Assembly: GCF_001650715.1 (NCBI RefSeq)
Contig: NZ_LWQT01000028.1
Span: 62,001-126,000, forward strand
Reading direction: 5' to 3'
From: Paramagnetospirillum marisnigri
Lineage (GTDB): Bacteria > Pseudomonadota > Alphaproteobacteria > Rhodospirillales > Magnetospirillaceae
DNA length: 64,000 nucleotides
The position numbers and the translations under genes are program-made. This document shows positions 16,299 through 24,214 of this stretch, one piece after another. Under the pieces are notes generated by a model that was not told the DNA's origin, searched no databases, and saw only the letters and a program-made list of their open reading frames with translations. Within the stretch, counting starts at the first letter, position 1. The number at the start of each line of letters is the position of its first letter.

Positions 16299-18110
16299 TC
16301 AGGTTTCCGGCAGAAACCCTCCCGCCTGATGCCGCCACAGGCTGGCATAGCGGCCGTTCAGCGCCAGCAGGGCGTCGTGGCTGCCCTCTTCCAGAATCCT
16401 GCCGCCCTCCAGGTAAAGAATGCGGTCCATGCGGCTGATGGTGGAGAGCCGGTGGGCGATGGCGATGACGGTGCGGCCCTCGAACAACTGCCACAGCGCC
16501 TCGCGGATATGGGCCTCGGTCTCGGAATCCAGCGCCGAGGTGGCCTCGTCCAGGATCAGGATGCGGGAATCCTTCAGCAGGGCGCGGGCGATGGCGACAC
16601 GTTGGCGCTCGCCGCCCGACAGTTGGATGCCGTGCTCGCCCACCAGACTGTCATAGCCCTCGGGCCGCCTCGTGATGAAGCCGTGGCAATGGGCCTGGGT
16701 CGAGGCGGCGCGGATGGCTTCCGGTCCGGCATCCAGCCGGGCATAGCCGATATTCTCGGCGATGGAGCGGTGGAACAGACCCGGCTGCTGCGGCACCTCG
16801 GCCACCGCCTCGTTCAGGGACAGGCGGGTGACGGCGGCGATGTCCTGGCCGTCGATGACGATGCGGCCCGACTGGGGCTGGTAGTGGCGCTGGATCAGGC
16901 GGACCAGGGTGCTCTTGCCCGCGCCTGACGGTCCCACCAGCCCGATCTTCTCGCCGGGCCTGACGCGGAAGGACAGGTCGTCGAACACCGGGTTGCCGTC
17001 CAGATGGCGGAACGAGACATGCTCGAAGCCGATGGCTCCCTCGCTGACCTCCAGCCGCCGGGCCTCGGCGGCGTCGACGATGGCATGGGGCGACAAGATG
17101 CTGTCCAGCGCGCTGTCCAGCACTCCCAGCTCCTCCAGGAATTCCAGCATGCGCGCCGCCAGCCCCCAGATATTGTTGAACAGGATGGCCGACAGCGAGA
17201 CCACCATCACCGTCTCGCCCACCACCATGCGGCCCAGCACTGTCTCGCGCACCGCCAGGGCGATCATGACGATCTGGAACAGGACCAGCGCGGTATACAG
17301 CACCGCCCACATCAGGGTCAGGAACCAGCGCAGCCGGATGGAGGCGTCGCGCTCGCCCAGCACGGCGCGGGCCACCTGCAGGCATTCATGGGGGGCGCGG
17401 GCGAAGGACAGCACCACATCGGCATTGCCGATCACATCGACCATGGTGCCGGTGGAGGCCGACATCTGATTGGAGAATTCGCGCGACAGGGCCAGGCAGC
17501 GGCGCGACAGCATCACCGCCGCCGCCACGAAGGCGATGGTCCATCCCAGCATCACCGCCGCGAACTGGGGATGGTCGTGGCCGACCACGAAGAATCCGAT
17601 CACCACTACCGCCACCACCCGGACCATTTCGTTGAAGGCCACCGACAGCAGGGCGGCGGTGCTTTGGCCCGCCTGCTTGACCTTCTGGGCCAGCCGCCCG
17701 GCGAAATTGCGGTGGAAGTATTCCGGCGAATGCTCGATCAGATAGGAGAACAGGCAGGTCTGGACCTCGTAGCGCAGTTGCGGCGAGGTATGGATGTCAA
17801 TGATCTCGCGCACGCGGTTGAAGGTGGCGGAAATCACCCAGGCCCCGGCCACCAGCCCGAACGGCGTCCAGACCGCCGGTGTCCAGGGATCGGACAGATC
17901 GCCGAGGCGGAGCGCCTCCACCAAATCGCGCAGGAACAACGGTTCCAGCGTCATCAGGCCGATGCCGCCCAGGGTGCCAAGCACCAGCGCCACGATGCGC
18001 CAGCGAAAGCGCGACAGCAGGAAACGGGCCAGGAAGGCCAGGGCCGTGCGGGGGATATGGCCGCCGTTGAAGTCGCGGTAGTGAAGAAAGGGCGGGACGG
18101 GCATGGTCAT
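16299..18110 (-). CDS. ABC-type exporter, membrane and ATPase domains fused
   Basis: Full-length half-transporter (about 603 residues) with an N-terminal six-helix domain starting near IVALVLGTLGGIGLMTLEPLF and a C-terminal nucleotide-binding domain. The latter shows Walker A GPSGAGKSTL, signature LSGGERQRVAIARAL, Walker B ILILDEATSALD and the H-loop IAIAHRLST. It is MsbA/lipid-exporter-like, so it could export a glycolipid or peptide. The substrate is not known. I chose the ATG at 18110 (or its close neighbour at 18104), since an earlier in-frame start lies in Pro/Ser-rich sequence unlike an exporter N-terminus. Confidence 0.9.
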   Translation of the reverse strand: MTMPVPPFLHYRDFNGGHIPRTALAFLARFLLSRFRWRIVALVLGTLGGIGLMTLEPLFLRDLVEALRLGDLSDPWTPAVWTPFGLVAGAWVISATFNRVREIIDIHTSPQLRYEVQTCLFSYLIEHSPEYFHRNFAGRLAQKVKQAGQSTAALLSVAFNEMVRVVAVVVIGFFVVGHDHPQFAAVMLGWTIAFVAAAVMLSRRCLALSREFSNQMSASTGTMVDVIGNADVVLSFARAPHECLQVARAVLGERDASIRLRWFLTLMWAVLYTALVLFQIVMIALAVRETVLGRMVVGETVMVVSLSAILFNNIWGLAARMLEFLEELGVLDSALDSILSPHAIVDAAEARRLEVSEGAIGFEHVSFRHLDGNPVFDDLSFRVRPGEKIGLVGPSGAGKSTLVRLIQRHYQPQSGRIVIDGQDIAAVTRLSLNEAVAEVPQQPGLFHRSIAENIGYARLDAGPEAIRAASTQAHCHGFITRRPEGYDSLVGEHGIQLSGGERQRVAIARALLKDSRILILDEATSALDSETEAHIREALWQLFEGRTVIAIAHRLSTISRMDRILYLEGGRILEEGSHDALLALNGRYASLWRHQAGGFLPET

Positions 18111-18231
18111 AGGCCGCACCATAGACCGGGATGAGGGGATTTCCAACTCGGCCACGGGAGGTGACGGGGAATTGCGGCGTGGAAGCGGACCTGTCATAAC
18201 AGCTGCAATCTGAACGGGACTGGAGGCGACA

Positions 18232-18360
18232 ATGGCGCGCTTCGCAAGGATTGCCATGGTGCTGCTGGTGACCATGGGATTGGCCGCCTGCGGCAATTGC
18301 TCGGCGGCGGGAAGCAATTCCGGCAGTTATGGTCGCTGTGGCATCGGCATGGGATTTTGA
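18232..18360 (+). CDS. Very small lipoprotein (42 aa)
   Basis: ATG at 18232 is preceded by TGGAGGCGACA, a good ribosome site. The product starts MARFARIAMVLLVTMGLAAC, a complete lipoprotein signal with LAAC lipobox, and the mature part is only about 23 residues, Gly/Ser-rich, with three cysteines in all and ending CGIGMGF. A short GACCGGC/GCCGGTC hairpin overlaps the stop codon. No family recognised; it has the size and layout of small envelope lipoproteins such as entericidins. IalB-like gene follows 71 bp later. Confidence 0.7.
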   Translation: MARFARIAMVLLVTMGLAACGNCSAAGSNSGSYGRCGIGMGF

Positions 18361-18431
18361 CCGGCCTTGCCGGTCGTTGGTGGCTTGGGCATACTCCCCC
18401 CCGGCTTTTCAAGGGCAAGAGGACAGGAAAA

Positions 18432-18929
18432 ATGCGATTGGATTGGATGAGAGGCGTTGTGATGGCCGCCGCCCTGGCCTTTGGCCTGTTTGCCGGTGGC
18501 GTGGCCGAGGCAGCCCCCAAGGACGGTCAGAAGTTCGGTGACTGGGTTGCCCGGTGTGGCAAGTCGAAGGATTCAGAATGCATTCTTAATCAGATCCAGA
18601 CTGTGGATGGCGGTGTCCGGCTGCTGGAGATTGCCTTCGGGCGTATCGGCTCTAAGGGTGAGTTCGGCGTGTCGACCATTGTTCCGTTGGGCACGTTTCT
18701 TCCCGCCAACATCTTGATGGCCGTGGATGGCAAGGAATACACCCTGACTCTGATCAAGTGCCTGCAAAACGGCTGCATGGCTGTTGCTCCACTCGATAAC
18801 GCCACCATTGAGGCATTGCGCAAGTCCAAGCAGATTGTTATCGGCCTAATGCAGGAAGTGGGGCGCAAATCGGTGTCTATCGCCGTGTCGCCGATCGGTC
18901 TTGCCGATGGCCTTGCCGCGATAAAGTAA
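18432..18929 (+). CDS. IalB-family (invasion-associated locus B) exported protein
   Basis: The 165-residue protein has a signal peptide (AAALAFGLFAGGVAEAA, cleavage probably near residue 28), then FGDWVARCGKS, SECILNQIQTVDG and a KCLQNGCMA cysteine pair, which is the layout of the IalB family. Most members are periplasmic or outer-membrane proteins of alphaproteobacteria with unclear function, despite the name from Bartonella. Two cysteine pairs suggest disulphides. The start has GAGGACAGGAAAA before it. It is six bp before the methyltransferase gene and may be co-transcribed. Confidence 0.85.
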   Translation: MRLDWMRGVVMAAALAFGLFAGGVAEAAPKDGQKFGDWVARCGKSKDSECILNQIQTVDGGVRLLEIAFGRIGSKGEFGVSTIVPLGTFLPANILMAVDGKEYTLTLIKCLQNGCMAVAPLDNATIEALRKSKQIVIGLMQEVGRKSVSIAVSPIGLADGLAAIK

Positions 18930-18935
18930 GGGGCC

Positions 18936-19730
18936 ATGACCGCGCTAGGTTTCAATATCTGGGAAGGTATCTTCCCGGACTTCGCCGCCGCTCCCGCCGC
19001 CGACGCGGTATTGGGCGGGGGCGAGGGCGCCTTCGAGGGTGAGGAATGGCTGGGCAAGATGGCGGCCCGAGGTGAGGCATCCCTGGCGGCTTTGCGCTCG
19101 GGCGGCAGCATTCCGACCGCCGCCCTCAGTCGGGAATACCCGCTGGCGGTGGTGGCGGGGCTGACTCCCGTGGGAGATGGTCCCTTGCGGATCGTCGATT
19201 TCGGCGGCGGCCTCGCCAATTCCTATGCCGGAGTCCGGGCCGCCTTGGTCACAGGGCGGGCGCTGGAATTCCATTGCGTCGAGAACACATCCGTCTGCGA
19301 GTTGGGGCGGCGGGTCTTCGCCGATGTCGCCGACCTGTTCTTTCACGACGATCTTGACGAGGTTCCGGTCAGGGCGGACATCGTCCATGCCGGAAGCGCG
19401 CTCCAGTATATCGAGGACTGGCGCGGTATGCTGGCGCGTCTGCTGCGGTTCGGGCCGCGCTATCTGGTGCTGTCCGACCTGCCCGCCGGTGATATTCCCA
19501 CCTTCGCCTCGGTTCAGGTCTATTACCAGCGGCGCATGCGCCACTGGTTCTGGAATCTGGGCGAGGTTCTGGATGTCCTGAAAGGGCTTGGTTGCGAGGT
19601 TGTCTTCCGCAGCCGCTACGAGGGTGTGTATCTGGGCAAGCCCGGTCCCTATCCCATGGATAATTTTCCGCCGGAATGCCGTCTGGGCTTTTCCAGCAAC
19701 ATCGTCGCCACCTACGCGTCCTCGAGCTGA
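18936..19730 (+). CDS. TIGR04325-type putative methyltransferase
   Basis: The N-terminus reads FNIWEGIFPDF, the characteristic opening of a putative methyltransferase family found in O-antigen and capsule loci (TIGR04325). A SAM-binding-like motif (LRIVDFGGGLANSY) lies at about residue 87, with HCVENTSVC and ADIVHAGSALQYIEDW downstream. The acceptor is probably a glycan sugar but this is inference. It starts six bp after the IalB-like gene and ends eight bp before the first GT41 gene, so it belongs to the glycosylation operon. Confidence 0.8.
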   Translation: MTALGFNIWEGIFPDFAAAPAADAVLGGGEGAFEGEEWLGKMAARGEASLAALRSGGSIPTAALSREYPLAVVAGLTPVGDGPLRIVDFGGGLANSYAGVRAALVTGRALEFHCVENTSVCELGRRVFADVADLFFHDDLDEVPVRADIVHAGSALQYIEDWRGMLARLLRFGPRYLVLSDLPAGDIPTFASVQVYYQRRMRHWFWNLGEVLDVLKGLGCEVVFRSRYEGVYLGKPGPYPMDNFPPECRLGFSSNIVATYASSS

Positions 19731-19738
19731 GGCCCGCC

Positions 19739-21736
19739 ATGACCGTCGACGAGGCGCTGGAGCAGGCCATCCTGCTTCATCTGGCGGGACGGTTGGTCGA
19801 GGCCGAGGTGCTGTACCGGGCCATCGTGCAGGCGGTGCCCGATCACGGAGACGCCAATTACCATCTGGGTCTGATTGCCCTTGATCGCGGGCATGGCGAG
19901 GACGCCGTCGGCCTGATGCGCCAGGCGGTGGCGGGGAATGATGGCATGGCCCGCTTCCATTTCGGCCTCGGCAACGCCTTGATGGAAACAGGGCGGCGCC
20001 AGGAGGCGGAAGCCAGTTATCGCGAAGCCCTGGTGCTGGAACCAGAATACGCGGACGCCTGGTACAATCTGGCGGTGCTGCTGCGGGATCGCGGCAACCT
20101 GGCGGAGGCGGTGGTAGGGTTCGAGCGTGCTGTCGCCCTGACTCCAGGTTTTTGTGCCGCTTACAATAATCTCGGCATCGTCCTGACCCGGTTGGGGCGG
20201 ACGGACGAGGCGATCGAAGTCTTGCGCCGGGCGCGTGCAGCCTTTCCCGGAGCGGTGGAACTGATCTTGAATCTTGGTGCCGCCCTGCTTGAGACGGGCG
20301 ACCTGGATGGCGCCATCAGTCATTTCCAGCAGGCATTGGAATTGAATCCGGATTCCGCCGACGGGCACAACAATCTGGGGCTGGTCTTGAAGGATGTCGG
20401 CCGGGCCGAGGAAGCCATGGTCCATCTGCTCCGGGCGCAGGAGCTTATGCCGGATTCGGTATCGGCCTTCCGTAACCTGCTGCTGGCCATCACCTATCAG
20501 CCAGACTGGACGCCGGAGCAGCGTTTCGCCGAGAATCGGCGGTTCGAGGCACTTTACGCCGCCCCGCTCTATCCCTCGGCGGTGCGTTTCGATAATGATC
20601 GCGATCCCGGTCGGCGGCTCAGGATCGGCTATTTGTCGTCGGATTTGCGGACCCATCCGGTGGCGTTCAATCTGCTGCCGATGATCGAAGTCCATGATCC
20701 CGACCAGGTGGAACTGTGCTTCTACGCCGAGGTTGTGGCGCCCGATGCCCTGTCGGAGCGTTTCATGGCCCGGGCCGCGCTTTGGCGCTCGACGGTGGGA
20801 TTGGATGATGCTGCGGTGGCCGAGCAGATTCGAGCTGATCGGGTGGACGTGCTGGTGATCCTGGCCGGGCGGTTCGACAAGAACCGGCCTCTGGTGGCGG
20901 CCTTGCGCCCGGCCCCCGTCCAGATCAGCTATTGGGATGCCGCCACCAGCGGCATGACGGCCATGGACGCCTTCATCACCGACCGGGTGCAGACGCCCCG
21001 GCGCGGCACCGAACTGTTCACGGAACGGCCCATCCGTCTGCCCAGTCTCTATATCCGCTATCCCATGGACAACGCGCCGCCGGTGGCGCCGCCCCCCATG
21101 CTGGACAATGACTATCCCACCCTGGGCAGCTTCAACAATCCGGCCAAGCTGAGCGACGCCACCCTGGCCCTGTGGGCACGGCTGATGGAGGCGCTGCCCA
21201 CGGCGCGGCTGCGCCTGAAATACAAGGGCTGGTTCGGCAGCGAGGCCGTGGCGGGCCGGGTCACTGCGGCCATGGCCGCGCACGGCATCGACCTGGGCCG
21301 TATCGACATGCGGGGGGGGATGGACGATGCCCAGTCCCATCTGGCGGGCTATGGCGGTCTGGACCTTGCCCTCGATCCCTTCCCCTTCAACGGCGCCACC
21401 ACCACATTCGAGGCGCTGTGGATGGGGGTGCCGGTGATGACGCTGCTGGGCGATACCTTCATGAGCCGCTGGAGCGCCTCCATGCTGACCACCCTGAAGC
21501 TGGACGGGGAGCTGGTGGCGGCCACACCCGACGACTATGTGGACAAATGCGTCCGGCTGCTGGCTGATCCGGCGCGGCTGGCCGATCTGCGCGCCGGGCT
21601 GCGCCAAAGGATCGCGGCCTCCCCCATGTGCGATGGCCGTCTGAAAGCCCGCCAGATGGAGCGGGTCTACCGCGCCCTGTGGCGGCGCTGGCTAAGGCAG
21701 AGCTGTCCTGATGACACTCTGGTCATAACCGGGTAA
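19739..21736 (+). CDS. TPR-GT41 (OGT/SPINDLY-type) glycosyltransferase 1, Lys type
   Basis: 665 residues: about seven TPR units (residues 5-285; typical DAWYNLAVLLRDRGNLAEAV) then a GT41 catalytic domain from about 292 (RRLRIGYLSSDLRTHPVAFN). K470 in FNNPAKLSDATLALW aligns with the phosphate-binding Lys842 of human OGT. The donor site reads LDPFPFNGATTTFEALWMG. The helper segment ILAGRFDKNRPLVAALRPAPV has AGRF where most paralogues have AGHT, a trait shared with the genes at 59392 (AGHF) and 61634 (AGRF). Likely glycosylates protein Ser/Thr or Asn; donor unknown. ATG 19739 lies eight bp after the methyltransferase; an upstream frame only re-reads that gene. Confidence 0.93.
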   Translation: MTVDEALEQAILLHLAGRLVEAEVLYRAIVQAVPDHGDANYHLGLIALDRGHGEDAVGLMRQAVAGNDGMARFHFGLGNALMETGRRQEAEASYREALVLEPEYADAWYNLAVLLRDRGNLAEAVVGFERAVALTPGFCAAYNNLGIVLTRLGRTDEAIEVLRRARAAFPGAVELILNLGAALLETGDLDGAISHFQQALELNPDSADGHNNLGLVLKDVGRAEEAMVHLLRAQELMPDSVSAFRNLLLAITYQPDWTPEQRFAENRRFEALYAAPLYPSAVRFDNDRDPGRRLRIGYLSSDLRTHPVAFNLLPMIEVHDPDQVELCFYAEVVAPDALSERFMARAALWRSTVGLDDAAVAEQIRADRVDVLVILAGRFDKNRPLVAALRPAPVQISYWDAATSGMTAMDAFITDRVQTPRRGTELFTERPIRLPSLYIRYPMDNAPPVAPPPMLDNDYPTLGSFNNPAKLSDATLALWARLMEALPTARLRLKYKGWFGSEAVAGRVTAAMAAHGIDLGRIDMRGGMDDAQSHLAGYGGLDLALDPFPFNGATTTFEALWMGVPVMTLLGDTFMSRWSASMLTTLKLDGELVAATPDDYVDKCVRLLADPARLADLRAGLRQRIAASPMCDGRLKARQMERVYRALWRRWLRQSCPDDTLVITG

Positions 21737-21772
21737 ACAGGCGGGGCAACCGCCACTGGCAGGACCGATGCC

Positions 21773-22210
21773 ATGACCGACACTTTTCCCACGCTGCCCC
21801 GTCTCGCCGATCTGCGGCTGGTAACCCTGCCGGTGATGGGCGATCTCGGCGGCGACTGGCTGGCGGTGATGGAGGACAGCCGGGTGGGCATGGCGATCCG
21901 GCGGGTCTTCACCGTCCATGCCGACCAGCCGACCCATCGCGGCGAGCACGCCCACAGACGGTGCAACCAGGTCCTGGTCTGCCAGATCGGCCGGATCGAG
22001 GTCATCTGCGACGACGGCACCGACAAGTCGGTGACGGTTCTGGACACGCCGGGCAAGGGATTGTTCATCCCCGCCGGGATCTGGGCGGCCCAGGATTACG
22101 ATGCCGAGTCCCTCTTGACGGTGCTGTGCGACCAGCCCTACGACGAGTCGGACTATTTCCGGAATTACGAGGATTTCCTGGCCTATCGCGCCCAGGGGAA
22201 AGGGGAATAA
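21773..22210 (+). CDS. FdtA/QdtA-type dTDP-4-keto-6-deoxyglucose 3,4-ketoisomerase (WxcM-like)
   Basis: The 145-residue single cupin domain matches the WxcM/FdtA family. The catalytic-type motif RGEHAHRRCNQVLVCQIG is present, followed by DDGTDKSVTVLDTPGKGLFIP and a C-terminal YDESDYFRNYEDFL. FdtA and QdtA convert dTDP-4-keto-6-deoxyglucose to the 3-keto sugars that lead to dTDP-Fuc3N or dTDP-Qui3N. FdtA and QdtA cannot be told apart by eye. It precedes an epimerase by one base and rfbB by one more gene, so it is placed to use the RfbB product. The expected aminotransferase is not in the window. Confidence 0.85.
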   Translation: MTDTFPTLPRLADLRLVTLPVMGDLGGDWLAVMEDSRVGMAIRRVFTVHADQPTHRGEHAHRRCNQVLVCQIGRIEVICDDGTDKSVTVLDTPGKGLFIPAGIWAAQDYDAESLLTVLCDQPYDESDYFRNYEDFLAYRAQGKGE

Positions 22211-22211
22211 C

Positions 22212-23156
22212 ATGCGTTTCGTCGTCACCGGCGGCCTGGGCCATATCGGCTCGCGCCTGATCCGCACCCTGCCGCAGCGCTTTCCCGGCGCCGAGGTGGT
22301 CATCATCGACAGCCTGGCGACCCAGCGCTATCCCTCGCTGTTCAATCTGCCGGGCGAGGGCCGCTACCGCTTCGTCGAGGCCGACGCCACCACCTGCGAG
22401 TTGGAGCCGCTGCTGGCGGGCGCCGACGCGGTCATCAATCTGGCCGCCATCACCGATGCGGCGGGCAGCTTCGGCAACCGCGAGAAGGTGGAGCGCGAGA
22501 ATTACGGCATCACCGAGCGCGTTGCCCTGGCCTGCGTCAAGGTGGGCGCGCCCTTGATCACCGCCTCGTCCACCAGCGTCTACGGCACCCAGAAAAGCCG
22601 GGTGGACGAGGATTGCGACGCCTCCGACCTGGCGCCGCAAAGCCCCTATGCCGAGACCAAGCTGCGGGAAGAGGCGCTGGTGATGCGGCTGGCGGCGGAA
22701 CAGGGGCTGAAGGCCACCATCTTCCGCTTCGGCACCATTTTCGGCGTCTCGCCCGGCATGCGCTTCCACACCGCCGTCAACAAGTTCTGCTGGCAGGCGG
22801 TGCTGGGCCAGAAGGTCACGGTCTGGCGCACCGCCTATGACCAGATGCGGCCCTATCTCGACCTGGGCGACGCGGTGGAGGCGGTGGCCTTTACCATCGA
22901 GCGCCGGATGTTCGACGCTCGCGTCTACAACGTGGTCACCTCCAACCACACCGTGCGCGACGTGGTCGACGCCATCCGCGCCCATGTGCCGGACCTGGAT
23001 GTCACCTTCGTGGACGAGAAGATCATGAACCAGTTGTCCTACGAGGTGGACAACACCCGCATGCTGGCGGCCGGTTTCACCTTCAAGGGCGACCTGAAGA
23101 CCGCCCTGGCCGAGACCATCGCCTTGCTGCGCAACATGAACAACGGAGCGAAGTGA
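22212..23156 (+). CDS. NAD-dependent epimerase/dehydratase (SDR)
   Basis: 314-residue extended short-chain dehydrogenase. The nucleotide site is TGGLGHIGSRL, the catalytic Ser/Thr lies in TASSTSVYG and the Tyr-Lys pair in SPYAETKLREE. It acts on a nucleotide sugar, but which sugar is not clear. A tight ribosome site (AGGGGAATAAC) lies inside the end of the isomerase gene, and its own stop overlaps the rfbB start (TGATG), so the three genes are one transcript. Confidence 0.87.
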   Translation: MRFVVTGGLGHIGSRLIRTLPQRFPGAEVVIIDSLATQRYPSLFNLPGEGRYRFVEADATTCELEPLLAGADAVINLAAITDAAGSFGNREKVERENYGITERVALACVKVGAPLITASSTSVYGTQKSRVDEDCDASDLAPQSPYAETKLREEALVMRLAAEQGLKATIFRFGTIFGVSPGMRFHTAVNKFCWQAVLGQKVTVWRTAYDQMRPYLDLGDAVEAVAFTIERRMFDARVYNVVTSNHTVRDVVDAIRAHVPDLDVTFVDEKIMNQLSYEVDNTRMLAAGFTFKGDLKTALAETIALLRNMNNGAK

Positions 23157-24202
23157 TGCGGGCGCTGGTCACCGGCGGCGCCGGTTTCATCGGCTCCACC
23201 CTGGTCCGCCAGTTGATGGCGGAAACCGACGGGACGGTGCTGACGGTGGACAAGCTGACCTATGCCGGTCGGCTGGAGAATCTGGACGGCGTGCTGGACG
23301 ACCCCCGCCATGCCTTCGCCAAGGAGGACATCGCCGACCGCGCCGCCATGACCCGGCTGTTTTCCGAGTTCAAGCCGGATATGGTGTTCCATCTGGCCGC
23401 CGAGTCCCATGTGGACCGCTCCATCGACAGCGCGGGCGAATTCATCACCACCAATATCGTCGGCACCTTCGTGCTGCTGGAATGCGCCCTGGCCCATTAC
23501 CGGGGGCTGGAGGGCACGGCGAAGGAGCGGTTCCGCTTCGTCCATGTCTCCACCGACGAGGTCTATGGCTCGCTCGAGCCCGGCGACATGTTCCGCGAGA
23601 CCTCGCCTTATCAGCCGAACTCGCCCTATGCCGCCTCCAAGGCCTCGGCCGACCTGCTGGTGCGGGCCTGGGTCAAGACCCACGGCCTGCCCTGCGTCAT
23701 CACCAACTGCTCCAACAATTACGGCCCGCGCCAGTATCCGGAAAAGCTGATCCCGCTGACCATCTTGAACATGGCCGAGGGCAAGCCGATTCCCATCTAT
23801 GGCGATGGCGGTCAGATCCGCGACTGGCTGCATGTGGAGGACCATGCCCGGGCGCTGCGCCTGATCGGCGAGAAGGGCCGCGTCGGCGAGACCTATTGCA
23901 TCGGCGGCGAGGCGGAATCCACCAATATGGATCTGGTCCTCACCCTGTGCGCCGCCTTCGATGAGCTGAAGCCCAATGTGGCCTGGGCGCCGCACAAATC
24001 GCTGATCACCCATGTCAAGGACCGGCCCGGCCACGACCGCCGCTATGCCACCGACATCACCAAGCTGAAGACCGAACTGGGCTGGGCGCCCCGCTGGACG
24101 CTGAAGGATGGGCTGGCCGCCACCATCCGCTGGTATCTCGACAACACCGCCTGGCGCGAGGCCATCGACGCCGAGGCCCGCGCCCGGCGCGGTACGGGTT
24201 GA
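23156..24202 (+). CDS. rfbB: dTDP-glucose 4,6-dehydratase
   Basis: 348 residues with all RfbB hallmarks: TGGAGFIGS nucleotide site, HLAAESHVDRS, catalytic STDEVYGS (Thr-Asp-Glu), YAASKAS Tyr-Lys pair and RQYPEKLIPL. It makes dTDP-4-keto-6-deoxyglucose from dTDP-glucose, the branch point for rhamnose, Fuc3N and Qui3N. The matching RfbA is encoded at 34539, 10 kb downstream, and RfbC at 29081, on the other strand. ATG 23156 is preferred over the GTG one codon upstream. Confidence 0.96.
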   Translation: MRALVTGGAGFIGSTLVRQLMAETDGTVLTVDKLTYAGRLENLDGVLDDPRHAFAKEDIADRAAMTRLFSEFKPDMVFHLAAESHVDRSIDSAGEFITTNIVGTFVLLECALAHYRGLEGTAKERFRFVHVSTDEVYGSLEPGDMFRETSPYQPNSPYAASKASADLLVRAWVKTHGLPCVITNCSNNYGPRQYPEKLIPLTILNMAEGKPIPIYGDGGQIRDWLHVEDHARALRLIGEKGRVGETYCIGGEAESTNMDLVLTLCAAFDELKPNVAWAPHKSLITHVKDRPGHDRRYATDITKLKTELGWAPRWTLKDGLAATIRWYLDNTAWREAIDAEARARRGTG

Positions 24203-24214
24203 TCTGGGCACGAG

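Noticed and set aside
19712-21607. A long minus-strand frame opposite GT41 gene 1
   Set aside because: GC-rich third-codon positions keep the antisense frame open. No start signal or recognisable domain.
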